Of a stretch of DNA of 64,000 nt, positions 25,507-35,069 are shown piece after piece. The notes below the pieces were generated by a model that saw nothing but the letters and a program-made list of their open reading frames with translations, was not told the origin of the DNA and searched no databases. The stretch comes from Betaproteobacteria bacterium (GTDB taxonomy: Bacteria; Pseudomonadota; Gammaproteobacteria; Burkholderiales; Burkholderiaceae_C): the NCBI GenBank assembly GCA_016704535.1, contig JADIZZ010000002.1, forward strand, positions 62,001 to 126,000, written 5' to 3'. The translations under genes and the position numbers were made by a program. How positions within the stretch are numbered: position 1 is the stretch's first letter; every line of letters starts with the position of its first letter.

Positions 25507-26277
25507 TCACTGTCCCTTGAAGAGCCCCTGGAAATGGCGCGAAACGGGCAGGGTCTCGGGCCGCCCGCGCAGCGTCAGGTGCATGTGGCCTTCGTCGACG
25601 CGCACGGCCGCCGCCACATGGCGGTGGTTGACGATCACCGAGCGGTGCACCTGCCAGAACTGCCCTTCGTCCAGCTGCGCCAGCAGCTCCTTCAGCGGCG
25701 TGCGGATGAGCGCATCGCCGGCGCCGGCTGGGCCATCGAAGACGACGCGCGTGTAGCGGCTGTCGCTCTCGAAGTAGACCACCTCGTCGGTGCGGATCAG
25801 CCGCACCTCGCGGCCCACGCTGGCCTGCAGCACGGCGAGCGGCGGCGCGCGGCGCACCTGCGTCGACAGCTGTGCCAGCAGCGCCTGGAGGGCACCGGGG
25901 TCGGCGGTCGGCGCGGCTGGCGCCAGGCGCAGCTTGAGCCGCGCCACGGTCTGCGCCAGGCGCTCGGCATCGACCGGCTTGAGCAGGTAGTCCACCGCGC
26001 CGGCGTCGAAGGCGGCCAGCGCGTGGTCGCCGTAGGCCGTGGCGAACACCACCGCGGCCTGCGCACCGATACGCCGCGCTACGTCGATGCCGCTCAGGCC
26101 GGGCATGCGGATGTCGAGGAAGCAGACCTCGGGCTCGTGCTCGAGGAAGGCGTCCCAGGCATCGACACCATTGGCCGCCACGGCCACCACCTGCAGCGCG
26201 GGCCATGCGCTGCGCAGCGCGGCCAGCAACTGTTCACGCGGGGCTTCTTCGTCGTCGGCTATCAGTGCCGTGGTCAT
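25507..26277 (-). CDS. LytTR response regulator
   Basis: A 256-residue AlgR/LytR-type regulator. The receiver domain has the acidic pair in LIADDEEAP, the phospho-acceptor Asp in VCFLDIRMPG and the Lys in YLLKPVDAERL. The LytTR DNA-binding domain (about residues 150-256) shows VVYFESDSRYTRVV and FWQVHRSVIVNHRHV. Its ATG overlaps the stop of the upstream kinase gene (ATGA), so the pair is translationally coupled. It resembles AlgR/YehT-type partners. Target promoters are not identifiable here. Confidence 0.93.
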   Translation of the reverse strand: MTTALIADDEEAPREQLLAALRSAWPALQVVAVAANGVDAWDAFLEHEPEVCFLDIRMPGLSGIDVARRIGAQAAVVFATAYGDHALAAFDAGAVDYLLKPVDAERLAQTVARLKLRLAPAAPTADPGALQALLAQLSTQVRRAPPLAVLQASVGREVRLIRTDEVVYFESDSRYTRVVFDGPAGAGDALIRTPLKELLAQLDEGQFWQVHRSVIVNHRHVAAAVRVDEGHMHLTLRGRPETLPVSRHFQGLFKGQ

Positions 26278-27344
26278 GTGGGCTCCGTCCGGAAAGGCAG
26301 GTGGATCGTGGCGCAACAGCCGCCGCCCGGTGCCGCTTCGAGGCTCAGACGGGCGCGCTCGCCGCAGCCCAGCGCCAGGCGCTGGCGTGCGTTGGCCAGG
26401 CCCACGCCGTCGGGCCGGCCAGGCGCCGGGCCCGGCCCGTTGTCGCGCACCTCGAACACGGCGTCGGGGCCGTTACGCCGCGCGGCGACCACGATCTCGC
26501 CGCCGGCCAGTTGCGGCTCGACGCCGTGCGCGACGGCGTTCTCCACCAGCGTCAGCAGCAGGCCGGGCGGCAGCAGCGCCTGCTCGAGGCCGGGCTCGAT
26601 GTCCAGCCGCCAGACCAGGCGCTCGCCCATGCGGGCCTGCATCACTTCCAGGTAGCGCTGCACGGCCACGAGTTCGTCGCCCGCGGGCAGCACGTCATGC
26701 TCGAAGAGCGGCAGCGTGGCGCGCAGGTAACCCGTCAGTGCGGCCAGCAGCGGCGCGGCGCGAGCGTCCTGCGTCTGCACCCAGTGCTGCACGGAGGCCA
26801 GGGTGTTGAAGAGGAAGTGCGGCTCGATCTGCGCGGCGGCCAGACGGCGCGCCATCTCGATGGCCTTCTCGCGCTCGGCCTGTTCACGCAGGCGGGCCTC
26901 GATCTGGTGTGCCCGCCAGACGACAAGGAACCACAGCAGCAGCGGTACCACCGCGCCATACAGCAGCAGCACCTGCTGCACCGCCTGGCGTTCTTCGCGG
27001 TCGGGAATGCGCCAGTGCAGCAGACCCGTGACCAGGCCGAGCGGAAAGCCGATGCCCAGGCAAGCCAGCAGCAAGGGCCGGCGCCAGGGGTTGCACCACA
27101 ACCGCCGCGCGACCTTGAAACTCACCACCGCCAGGCCGGCCAGCAGCGCGGTCAGCCTCGCTGTCTGACCCGGCGGCGACAGCAGCAGCAGCACGAAGGC
27201 CAGCAGCCCCACGGTGACGCCGGCCACCGCGATCAGCGTCGGGCTCGGGCCGTCGCGGCCGGCGCGCGCCAGCTCGTCGGCGGTGAACGGCATCTTGCGG
27301 CCGGGGTACCAGAGCTGGCTCCAGTCGATGGGCGGCGGGTTCAT
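26274..27344 (-). CDS. LytS/YehU-type sensor histidine kinase
   Basis: This 356-residue membrane kinase pairs with the LytTR regulator downstream. Four hydrophobic segments lie in the N-terminal half (about residues 40-60, 65-80, 95-115 and 130-152), followed by a coiled linker and a His_kinase domain with the phospho-acceptor in AAQIEPHFLFNTLASVQHW. The HATPase segment has LVENAVAHG and DNGPGPAPGRPDGVGL. The start is the ATG at 27344 (MNPPPIDWSQLW), the typical start for this family; the frame is open further but in non-conserved sequence. The ligand is unknown. Confidence 0.92.
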   Translation of the reverse strand: MNPPPIDWSQLWYPGRKMPFTADELARAGRDGPSPTLIAVAGVTVGLLAFVLLLLSPPGQTARLTALLAGLAVVSFKVARRLWCNPWRRPLLLACLGIGFPLGLVTGLLHWRIPDREERQAVQQVLLLYGAVVPLLLWFLVVWRAHQIEARLREQAEREKAIEMARRLAAAQIEPHFLFNTLASVQHWVQTQDARAAPLLAALTGYLRATLPLFEHDVLPAGDELVAVQRYLEVMQARMGERLVWRLDIEPGLEQALLPPGLLLTLVENAVAHGVEPQLAGGEIVVAARRNGPDAVFEVRDNGPGPAPGRPDGVGLANARQRLALGCGERARLSLEAAPGGGCCATIHLPFRTEPT

Positions 27345-27453
27345 GGCAGCCAGTGTAGGAGCCGTCCGCCGCGTAGCAACCACTTGGCGGGCGAGTGGCG
27401 CAGAAGGCCGCACGGGCTGCAGCCTGGCGCACATGACTGGCAGTACGGGGCCC

Positions 27454-28215
27454 TCAGGCGGCGCGGTGGAGGACGCCGCCGACGAACACGCGCAGCTCAC
27501 CGGGCGCGAAGGGCACCCAGTCCTCGCCAGTGGTCAGCGGCTCGGTGGCCACCACGGCCACGCGGTCCTGCGGCGTGGTGTGGGCGGCAAAGTCGATGCT
27601 CAGGTCTTCGTCGGCCAGCGTGGCGGCAGTAAAGGGGTGGCGGCGCTCCACCGAAAAGAGCTTGGTGCTGCCATGCGCCCACAGTGCCTGGCCGTTGCTC
27701 AGCAACACGTTGAACGTGCCGTGCGCAGCCGGCTGCGGCAGCAGTTCGCGCAGCGTGCAGCTCAGTTCGTCGACGCCGGGCACGCTGGCATGGGCCTTGG
27801 CCAGTTCCTGCATCAGCCAGCAGAAGGCGCGCTCGCTGTCGGTGTCGCCCACCGGGCGGAAGGCGCCGTGCAGCCGCGGCGCGTAGCCCTTCAGGTCACC
27901 GTTGTGGGCAAATACCCAGTAGCGGCCCCAGAGCTCGCGCACGAAGGGGTGGCAGTTCTGCAGCGCCACCGCGCCCACGGTCGCCTTGCGGATGTGGGCG
28001 ATGACCACCTCGCTCTTGATCGGGTAGCGCTTGATCATCTCGGCCACCGGCGAGCAGGTGGCGCCGTCGCGGTCGATGAAGTGGCGCAGGCCGCGGTCTT
28101 CAAAGAAGGCGATGCCGAAGCCGTCCTTGTGCTCGTCGGCACGCGTGGCCAGACCGGTGAAGCTGAACATCACGTCGGTGGGCGTGTTGGCGTTCATGCC
28201 GAGCAGCTGACACAT
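27454..28215 (-). CDS. Class II glutamine amidotransferase (YafJ-like)
   Basis: A 253-residue protein with the N-terminal-nucleophile glutaminase fold. After removal of Met1 the catalytic Cys2 would be exposed (MCQLLGMNANTPTDV). Conserved glutaminase features follow: HIRKATVGAV, NCHPFVRELWGRYWVFAHNGDL and GDTDSERAFCWLM. The ATG at 28215 is fixed by the need for Cys2. It is the stand-alone YafJ/EgtC-like type without a synthetase domain, so the acceptor of the released ammonia is unknown. It lies 33 bp after a flavoprotein gene on the same strand. The 109 bases between it and the LytS gene show no clear signal. Confidence 0.88.
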   Translation of the reverse strand: MCQLLGMNANTPTDVMFSFTGLATRADEHKDGFGIAFFEDRGLRHFIDRDGATCSPVAEMIKRYPIKSEVVIAHIRKATVGAVALQNCHPFVRELWGRYWVFAHNGDLKGYAPRLHGAFRPVGDTDSERAFCWLMQELAKAHASVPGVDELSCTLRELLPQPAAHGTFNVLLSNGQALWAHGSTKLFSVERRHPFTAATLADEDLSIDFAAHTTPQDRVAVVATEPLTTGEDWVPFAPGELRVFVGGVLHRAA

Positions 28216-28248
28216 GGGCACCGGGCTCTCAGATACGCTGGTGCGCAA

Positions 28249-29487
28249 TCACTCGAACATCAGCTTGCGCAGCCCGGCCACGGTGAAGAGCCGGCCTGGG
28301 TTCTGCGTCTCTTCCAGCACGCCCGTCATGCGGCGCAGGATGCGCGGGCTGCGGCGTGCGCGCCAGATCACCAGGTCGGCCAGCCACGGGTGTTCGTTGA
28401 CGCGGCTGGCCAGGTCGTAGAGGTCGAACTTGGGTTGCAGCGCGTGCAGAGCCGCTTCGTGGCGCGCCTGCACCGCGGCGTCGGGCGCGTCGCGCTCGTG
28501 CAGCAGCGCCTCGGCGGCCAGCAGGCCGCTTTCCATCGCCTTGCCTATGCCTTCGCCGGTGAAGGCGTAGGTGGTGCCCGCGGCTTCACCCGCCACCAGC
28601 AGGCCGGGGCGCGACCAGCGTGCGCCGCGAAGGCTGCAGCGCAGCGGCGCGCCCTTGATCTCGCCCTGCAGCTTGCCCTGCCGCATCAGTGCGCCGGCCG
28701 GGGCGTAGACCTCGCAGAAGGCGTCGAACATCTCGCGCAGGTTCATCTCGCGCTTGCGGCCCTTGCCCTGCTCGACGCGGTGGCTGCCGGTGAGCCCGGC
28801 GCCGATGTTGAAGACGCCGCCGGGCGCCGGGAAGATCCAGCCGTAGCCGCCGCTCAGGCGCTTGTGCCAGACGATCTGCAGTTGCGTGATCTGCCTCACC
28901 ATCGCCGGACAGTGCACGTAGCCGCGCAGCGCCACGCCGCTGGGCGTGTGGCGTTCGCACAGGCCGGCGGCCGTCAGCGCCAGGGGCACGGCGCCAGTGG
29001 CCAGGACCACCCAGCGCGCGGTGATTTCGTGCGTGCCGCCTTCACCCTGCTCGGGGGCCTTGAAGCGCGCGCCGACGACACGGCCGTCGACCCCGTCGAC
29101 CAGCGGTGCCTCGAAACGCAACGGCGTCAGCAGCCGCGCACCGGCACGTTCGGCGGCGCGCACCAGCACGTGGTCGAGCACCTTACGCGGCAATACGCTC
29201 ATTTGGCCCGGCACGTCGACCTGGCCGCCGCGCGGCCCCACGCAGCGCACGTGCGCCACGGGCTGCGCCAGTGCCGCCACCTCGTCGTAGACGCCCAGGC
29301 GCTTCAGCGCGGCGTGGCTGTCGGGGATGAGGCCGTCGCCGCAGACCTTGTCGCGCGGGAAGTGATGCTGGTCGACCAGCAGCACGTCGTGCCCGGCGCG
29401 CGCCAGCGCCTGCGCGCAGGCGCTGCCGGCGGGGCCGGCGCCGATGACGAGCACGTCGCATTGCGTGGGCAGGGGGGCTTCGGGCAT
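28249..29487 (-). CDS. Geranylgeranyl-reductase-family FAD oxidoreductase
   Basis: A 412-residue FAD protein of the geranylgeranyl reductase/p-hydroxybenzoate hydroxylase superfamily. The FAD dinucleotide motif is DVLVIGAGPAGSACAQALA at residues 11-29, followed by the family's CGDGLIPDS and, near residue 290, GLLVAGEAAGTTYAFTGEGIGKAME. Members reduce isoprenoid double bonds or act as general flavoprotein oxidoreductases. There are no bacteriochlorophyll or carotenoid genes nearby to point to a photosynthetic role, so the substrate is left open. It is divergent from pntA. Confidence 0.85.
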   Translation of the reverse strand: MPEAPLPTQCDVLVIGAGPAGSACAQALARAGHDVLLVDQHHFPRDKVCGDGLIPDSHAALKRLGVYDEVAALAQPVAHVRCVGPRGGQVDVPGQMSVLPRKVLDHVLVRAAERAGARLLTPLRFEAPLVDGVDGRVVGARFKAPEQGEGGTHEITARWVVLATGAVPLALTAAGLCERHTPSGVALRGYVHCPAMVRQITQLQIVWHKRLSGGYGWIFPAPGGVFNIGAGLTGSHRVEQGKGRKREMNLREMFDAFCEVYAPAGALMRQGKLQGEIKGAPLRCSLRGARWSRPGLLVAGEAAGTTYAFTGEGIGKAMESGLLAAEALLHERDAPDAAVQARHEAALHALQPKFDLYDLASRVNEHPWLADLVIWRARRSPRILRRMTGVLEETQNPGRLFTVAGLRKLMFE

Positions 29488-29606
29488 CGTCGCCGGATTC
29501 TAGGCAAGCGGCCCGCCCGGCCGGCACCGAGCGAGGGTGAGCCACGAGCACGCGCCCCAGTTGGGTGTGTTAACTTCGCCGGCCCGCAAAGATGGCCATC
29601 ACACGC

Positions 29607-29613
29607 GAGGAGG
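29607..29613 (+). promoter_or_regulatory. Ribosome-binding site fixing the pntA start
   Basis: GAGGAGG lies 5 bases before the ATG at 29619 and selects it over an upstream in-frame ATG at 29592. Confidence 0.7.
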
Positions 29614-29618
29614 CGTTC

Positions 29619-31202
29619 ATGCTGATAGGTGTTCCGCTCGAGACAGCGCCTGGTGAAAAGCGCGTTGCGACCGTCCCCGAGGTGGTGGAAAAGCTCGTCA
29701 AGCTCGGCTTCACGGTGGCCGTGCAAAGCGGTGCCGGCGACGCCGCCCACTTTGCCGACGACACCTACCGCGCCGTCGGCGCCGAGGTGCTGCCGACGGC
29801 GGCCGACCTCTTTGCCCGCGCCGACATCATCTTCAAGGTGCGCGCGCCCAGCATGGACGAGGTGGCCCAGCTGCGCGAAGGCAGCACGCTCATCGGCTTC
29901 ATCTGGCCGGCGCAGAACCCCGAGCTGATGCAGCAGCTGGCGGCGCGCAAGGTCACGGTGCTGGCCATCGATTCGCTGCCGCGCCAGTTGTCGCGTGCAC
30001 AGAAGATGGACGCGCTCACTTCCATGGCCGGCATCAGCGGCTACCGCGCCGTCATCGAGGCGGCCAACGCCTTCGGCCGCTTCTTCAACGGCCAGATCAC
30101 GGCCGCGGGCAAGATCCCGCCGGCCAAGGTCTTCATCGCCGGCGCCGGCGTGGCCGGCCTGGCCGCCATCGGCACGGCGGCCAACCTGGGCGCCATCGTG
30201 CGCGCCAACGACACGCGCGCCGAGGTCGCCGACCAGGTGGTGTCGCTGGGCGGCGAGTTCGTCAAGGTCGACTACGAGGAAGAAGGCTCGGGCGGCGGCG
30301 GCTACGCCAAGGTCATGAGCGAGGGCTTCCAGCAGGCCCAGCGCGCGATGTACGCCAAGCAGGCGCGCGAAGCCGACATCATCATCACCACGGCGCTGAT
30401 CCCGGGCAAGCCGGCACCCAAGCTCATCACCGCCGAGATGGTGAAGAGCATGAAGCCGGGCAGCGTCATCGTCGACATGGCCGGCGAACAAGGCGGCAAC
30501 TGCGAACTCACCGTGCCCGGCGAGGCCGTGGTGCGCCACGGCGTCACCATCATCGGCTACACCGACCTGGTCAGCCGCCTGGCCAAGCAGGCGTCGACCC
30601 TGTACTCGACCAACCTGTGGCGTGTGACCGAGGAGCTGTGCAAGACCAAGGACGGCGTCATCAACGTCAACATGGAAGACGACGCCATCCGCGGCCTGAC
30701 CGTCATCAAGGACGGCAACATCACCTGGCCACCGCCGCCGCTCAAGCTGCCGCCCGCGCCAGCGCCCAAGCCCGCCGCAGCCGCCCCCGCGGCCAAGAGC
30801 CACGGCCATGGCGGCGGTGGCGAGCCCATGTCGGCCAAGTCGCTGGCCACGGTGTTCGGCGTGGGCGCGCTGGCCTTCGCGCTGGTGGGCATGTACGCGC
30901 CGGCCAGCTTCCTGGCGCACTTCACCGTGTTCGTGCTGGCCTGCTTCATCGGCTACATGGTGGTGTGGAACGTGACGCCGTCACTGCACACGCCGCTGAT
31001 GAGTGTCACCAACGCCATCTCGTCGATCATCGCCATCGGTGCGCTGGTGCAAGTGGCGCCGCCGCTGGACGCCGCCGGGGCCGCCGACCGGCCCAACACG
31101 CTGATCCTGGGCCTGGCGGTGTTCGCGCTCGCGCTCACCGCCGTCAACATGTTCGGTGGCTTCGCGGTGACGCGACGCATGCTGGCGATGTTCCGCAAGT
31201 AA
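29619..31202 (+). CDS. pntA: NAD(P) transhydrogenase subunit alpha, full-length
   Basis: PntA, with PntB, uses the proton gradient to move hydride from NADH to NADP and is a main source of NADPH. The 527-residue single chain carries the NAD-binding domain I (GVPLETAPGEKRVA at the start, then VFIAGAGVAGLAAIGTAANLGAIV near residue 170 and DQVVSLGGEFVKVDYEEEG). A flexible linker rich in Pro, Ala, His and Gly follows (about 375-405, with SHGHGGGGEP). Four transmembrane helices lie between 415 and 527. Many relatives split this chain into two genes; here it is joined as in E. coli. pntB follows after 16 bp. Confidence 0.95.
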   Translation: MLIGVPLETAPGEKRVATVPEVVEKLVKLGFTVAVQSGAGDAAHFADDTYRAVGAEVLPTAADLFARADIIFKVRAPSMDEVAQLREGSTLIGFIWPAQNPELMQQLAARKVTVLAIDSLPRQLSRAQKMDALTSMAGISGYRAVIEAANAFGRFFNGQITAAGKIPPAKVFIAGAGVAGLAAIGTAANLGAIVRANDTRAEVADQVVSLGGEFVKVDYEEEGSGGGGYAKVMSEGFQQAQRAMYAKQAREADIIITTALIPGKPAPKLITAEMVKSMKPGSVIVDMAGEQGGNCELTVPGEAVVRHGVTIIGYTDLVSRLAKQASTLYSTNLWRVTEELCKTKDGVINVNMEDDAIRGLTVIKDGNITWPPPPLKLPPAPAPKPAAAAPAAKSHGHGGGGEPMSAKSLATVFGVGALAFALVGMYAPASFLAHFTVFVLACFIGYMVVWNVTPSLHTPLMSVTNAISSIIAIGALVQVAPPLDAAGAADRPNTLILGLAVFALALTAVNMFGGFAVTRRMLAMFRK

Positions 31203-31218
31203 GGACGAGGACACGGAC

Positions 31219-32634
31219 ATGACTTCCAGCCTGGCCACCGTCTCCTACATCGCTGCCACCATCCTGTTCATCCTGAGCCTGGGCGGCCTCGCCAACCCCG
31301 AAACCGCGCGTCGCGGCAACCTGTTCGGCATCATCGGCATGGCCATCGCCGTGCTGGCCACGGTGCTGGGCCCGCGCGTCACGCCGGCCGGCTATGCCTG
31401 GATCGTGGGCGCCCTGGCCGTGGGCGGCGGCATCGGCCTGTACGCCGCCAAGAAGGTGCAGATGACGCAGATGCCCGAGTTGGTGGCACTGATGCACAGC
31501 CTGGTGGGCCTGGCCGCCTGCCTGGTGGGCTTTGCCAGCTACGTCGACACCTCCACCGTGTTCCCGACCGCGGCCGAGAAGTCCATCCACGAGATGGAGA
31601 TCTACATCGGCATCCTCATCGGTGCCGTCACCTTCTCGGGGTCCATCGTCGCCTTCGGCAAGCTCTCGGGCAAGATCGGCGGCAAGCCGCTGATGCTGCC
31701 GGGGCGGCACTTCCTCAACCTGGCGCTGCTGCTCATCGCCATCTGGTACGGGCGCGAGTTCCTGCACGCCCACGACATCCAGGCCGGCATGTTGCCGCTG
31801 CTGGTGATGACCGTGGTGGCCCTGCTGTTCGGCGTGCACATGGTGATGGCCATCGGCGGCGCCGACATGCCGGTGGTGGTGTCCATGCTCAACAGCTACT
31901 CGGGCTGGGCCGCGGCGGCCACCGGCTTCATGCTCAGCAACGACTTGCTGATCGTGGTGGGCGCGCTGGTGGGCAGCTCGGGCGCGATCCTGAGCTACAT
32001 CATGTGCCGCGCGATGAACCGCAACTTCATCAGCGTCATCGCCGGCGGCTTCGGCACCGGTGGCGGCGCGCCCGCGGCGGCGGCGGCCGGCGCCGAGCCG
32101 GCGGGCGAGGTGTCGCCCATCCTGGCGGCCGAGACTGCCGAGCTGCTGCGCGAGTCCAAGAACGTGATCATCGTGCCGGGCTACGGCATGGCGGTGGCGC
32201 AGGCCCAACACACGGTGTACGAGATCACCAAGGTGCTGCGCGAAAAGGGCGTGAACGTGCGCTTCGGCATCCACCCGGTGGCCGGCCGTATGCCCGGGCA
32301 CATGAACGTGCTGCTGGCCGAAGCCAAGGTGCCCTACGACATCGTGCTGGAGATGGACGAGCTCAACGACGACTTCCCCAAGACCGATGTCTCGATCGTC
32401 ATCGGCGCCAACGACATCGTGAACCCGGCGGCGCAGGACGATCCCACCAGCCCCATCGCCGGCATGCCGGTGCTCGAAGTCTGGAAGGCCAAGACCAGCA
32501 TCGTGATGAAGCGCAGCATGGCCAGCGGCTATGCGGGTGTGGACAACCCGCTGTTCTACAAAGAGAACAACCGCATGCTCTTCGGCGACGCCAAGAAGAT
32601 GCTGGACGAGGTGCTGGTGGCGCTGAAGAGCTGA
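31219..32634 (+). CDS. pntB: NAD(P) transhydrogenase subunit beta
   Basis: PntB supplies most of the membrane proton channel (about eight or nine helices over residues 1-270) and the NADP-binding domain III. The 471-residue product shows QMPELVALMHSLVGLAACLVG near residue 90, NSYSGWAAAATGFML near 225, and in domain III IIVPGYGMAVAQAQH, GIHPVAGRMPGHMNVLLAEA and GANDIVNPAA. The length is normal. It ends the pnt operon. The 148 bases after it, up to the convergent SRPBCC gene, are GC-rich with short hairpins but no clear terminator. Confidence 0.96.
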   Translation: MTSSLATVSYIAATILFILSLGGLANPETARRGNLFGIIGMAIAVLATVLGPRVTPAGYAWIVGALAVGGGIGLYAAKKVQMTQMPELVALMHSLVGLAACLVGFASYVDTSTVFPTAAEKSIHEMEIYIGILIGAVTFSGSIVAFGKLSGKIGGKPLMLPGRHFLNLALLLIAIWYGREFLHAHDIQAGMLPLLVMTVVALLFGVHMVMAIGGADMPVVVSMLNSYSGWAAAATGFMLSNDLLIVVGALVGSSGAILSYIMCRAMNRNFISVIAGGFGTGGGAPAAAAAGAEPAGEVSPILAAETAELLRESKNVIIVPGYGMAVAQAQHTVYEITKVLREKGVNVRFGIHPVAGRMPGHMNVLLAEAKVPYDIVLEMDELNDDFPKTDVSIVIGANDIVNPAAQDDPTSPIAGMPVLEVWKAKTSIVMKRSMASGYAGVDNPLFYKENNRMLFGDAKKMLDEVLVALKS

Positions 32635-32782
32635 GCTGCACGCGAGCGCACCGCGGCACCGCGGCGCCGTGGCGCGCAACGCCAAGGCCCTGGCGCTGCT
32701 CGATCCCCTGCTGCTGCAGCCCCGGTCGAGCCAGCCACCTCGACCCTCGTCACCGCCAGCGGCCCGGCCGCGCCCGGCAACG

Positions 32783-33229
32783 TCAACCCGGAATGTCCGG
32801 CTCCACCAGCACGGCCAGCTGCGCCAGCGATTCCTGCCAGCCGAGATAACACATCTCCAGCGGGATCGGCTCGGGGATGCCGGCCTGTTCGACTTGCAGC
32901 TCCGTGCCGCAGGACACCGCGGTCAGCCGCACGGTGACCTCCATCGTGCCGGGCAGCCCGGCGTCGTCGAAGCGGTCGTTGTAGCGGATGCGTTCGTGCG
33001 GCACCAGTTCGAGGTACTCACCACCAAAGCTGTGGCCCAGGCCGCTGCCGAAGTTGTGGAAACTCATGCGGAAGCCGCCGCCGACACGCGCGTCCAGCTG
33101 GTGCACCTCGCAGGTGAAGCCGTAGGGCGGCAGCCACTTGGCCAGCGCCTTCGCCTCGGTGAAGGCACGGTACACCTTCTGCGGCGAAGCGCGCAGCACG
33201 CGGTGCAGACGGACGGTGCGGTCGGTCAT
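32783..33229 (-). CDS. SRPBCC/AHSA1-family protein
   Basis: A 148-residue protein of the START/Bet v1-like superfamily, of the AHSA1 branch. Typical features are VYRAFTEAKALAKWLPPYGF near residue 20, GGGFRMSFHNFG and the C-terminal GWQESLAQLAVLVE helix that closes the ligand cavity. Such proteins bind hydrophobic ligands; in bacteria most have no assigned role. It is a single gene, divergent from the acyl-CoA ligase gene and convergent with pntB. Confidence 0.85.
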   Translation of the reverse strand: MTDRTVRLHRVLRASPQKVYRAFTEAKALAKWLPPYGFTCEVHQLDARVGGGFRMSFHNFGSGLGHSFGGEYLELVPHERIRYNDRFDDAGLPGTMEVTVRLTAVSCGTELQVEQAGIPEPIPLEMCYLGWQESLAQLAVLVEPDIPG

Positions 33230-33368
33230 GGGGTGCTCCTGTCGCGCGAGACCGCGCTGCAGACGCGAGGCTAGCGGAAGCCGACACCCCGGGCTCCGCT
33301 ATCGAATCCCCTGATAGGAAGCCGTCAGCCAGACGTCAGAATTCCCCGACGACGGTGGCGGGACGCTG

Positions 33369-35051
33369 ATGGAGAAGACTTGGCTCAAGCAGTACCCGGC
33401 CGGCGTGCCGGTGGAGCTGCGCGCCGACGTCTACCCTTCGCTGGTGGCGCTGCTGGATGACAGCTACGCGCAGTACCGCGACCGGGCAGCCTGCCGCTGC
33501 ATGGGCCGCGACTTGAGCTACGGCCAGCTCGACGACCTTTCGCGCGCGCTGGCCGCCTGGCTGCAGGGCCGCGGCCTGGTGCGCGGCGACCGCGTGGCGG
33601 TGATGCTGCCCAACGTACCGCAATACCTGGTGGCCGTGGCCGCCATCCTGCGCGCAGGGCTGGTGGTGGTGAACGTGAGCCCGGCCCACACGCCACGCGA
33701 ACTGGAATACCAGCTCAGGGACGCCGGCGCCAGGGCCATCGTGGTGATCGAGGAGGCCGCGGCCACGCTGCAGCAGGTGCTCGACCATGTGCCGGTGCCG
33801 CACGTGCTGCTTACCGGCGCGGGCGACATGCTGGGCCCGCTGAAGGGTCCGCTGGTCAACCACCTGGCGCGCCGCGTGCGCAAGCGGGTGCCTTCTTTCC
33901 AGCTGCCCGGCGCCACGCGCCTGGCAGCCGCGCTCAGGCGCGGCCGCCGCATGGCGCTGCAGCCCGTGACCGTGGGGCCCGACGACATCGCGCTGCTGCA
34001 ATACACCGGCGGTACCACCGGCCCGTGCAAGGGGGCCGTGCTGCTGCACCGCAACCTGGTGGCCAACCTGCTGCAAAGCCGCGCCTGGTACCAGCCGGCG
34101 CTGGCGCGCATTCCGGCCGGCGAACAGCCCATGACGGTGTGCGCGCTGCCGCTTCACCACATCTATGGCTTCAACGTCGTCATGCTGCTGGGGCTGCATA
34201 CCGGCGGCTGCAGCCTGCTGATCCCGAACCCGCAAGACACGGCGGCGCTGCTGAAGACACTGGCACGCGAGCGCGTGCACAGCTTTCCGGCCGTCGACAC
34301 GCTGTTTGCCAACCTGCTGCAGCACCCCGACTTCGACCGCGTCGACTGGAGTCACCTGCGCCTGAGCATCGGCGGCGGCATGGCGGTGCAGCAGACCACG
34401 GCACGCGGCTGGCTGGAGCGCACCGGCTGCCCGATCTGCGAAGGTTACGGCCTCAGCGAGACCAGCCCCTCGGTCACCTGCAATCCGGTGGACACCAGCG
34501 AATGGAGCGGCCACATCGGCCTGCCGCTGCCCGGCACCGAGGTGGCGCTGCTGGACGACGACGGCCAGCCCGTGCCCGCGGGCACGCCGGGCGAACTGGC
34601 CGTGCGCGGCCCGCAGGTGATGGCCGGCTACTGGCAGCGTCCCGACGAAACGGCCCGCGTGATGACGCCCGACGGCTGGTTGCGTAGCGGCGACATCGCG
34701 GTGGTGGACAGCCGCGGCAACTTCCGCATCGTCGACCGCAAGAAGGACCTGATCTTCGTCAGCGGCTTCAACGTCTACCCGGGCGAAGTGGAAGACGTGT
34801 TGACGCAGATGCCTGGCGTGCAGGAATGTGCCGTCGTCGGCATCCCCGACGCCCGCGCCGGCGAAGCCGTCAAGGCCGTGGTGGTGCGCCAGGCGCCCTC
34901 CACCGCGCGGCCCACCGAGGCCGACGTGCGCGCCTGGTGCGAGGCCAACCTGACGGGCTACAAGCGGCCCAAGGTGGTGGAGTTCCGCACCGACCTGCCC
35001 AAGACGCCGGTGGGCAAGGTGCTGCGGCGCGCGCTGCGCGAGCCCGTCTAG
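33369..35051 (+). CDS. Long-chain fatty-acid-CoA ligase (AMP-forming)
   Basis: This enzyme activates fatty acids to acyl-CoA through an acyl-adenylate, at the inner face of the membrane. The 560-residue protein begins with the FadD-like MEKTWLKQYPAGVP. It has the AMP-binding P-loop YTGGTTGPCKGA near residue 215, GYGLSETSPSV near 360, and the C-terminal hinge and lysine region VDRKKDLIFVSGFNVYPGEVEDV and GKVLRRALRE. It is close to FadD; since paralogues are usual, no symbol is assigned. The upstream gap holds a short inverted repeat CTATC/GATAG (33299-33317). rsmE follows after 18 bp. Confidence 0.92.
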   Translation: MEKTWLKQYPAGVPVELRADVYPSLVALLDDSYAQYRDRAACRCMGRDLSYGQLDDLSRALAAWLQGRGLVRGDRVAVMLPNVPQYLVAVAAILRAGLVVVNVSPAHTPRELEYQLRDAGARAIVVIEEAAATLQQVLDHVPVPHVLLTGAGDMLGPLKGPLVNHLARRVRKRVPSFQLPGATRLAAALRRGRRMALQPVTVGPDDIALLQYTGGTTGPCKGAVLLHRNLVANLLQSRAWYQPALARIPAGEQPMTVCALPLHHIYGFNVVMLLGLHTGGCSLLIPNPQDTAALLKTLARERVHSFPAVDTLFANLLQHPDFDRVDWSHLRLSIGGGMAVQQTTARGWLERTGCPICEGYGLSETSPSVTCNPVDTSEWSGHIGLPLPGTEVALLDDDGQPVPAGTPGELAVRGPQVMAGYWQRPDETARVMTPDGWLRSGDIAVVDSRGNFRIVDRKKDLIFVSGFNVYPGEVEDVLTQMPGVQECAVVGIPDARAGEAVKAVVVRQAPSTARPTEADVRAWCEANLTGYKRPKVVEFRTDLPKTPVGKVLRRALREPV

Positions 35052-35069
35052 AGAGTACGGGCTGAAACC

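Noticed and set aside
33299..33317. Short inverted repeat CTATC/GATAG upstream of the acyl-CoA ligase gene as an operator
   Set aside because: Arms of only five bases with a nine-base spacer; no known operator recognised.
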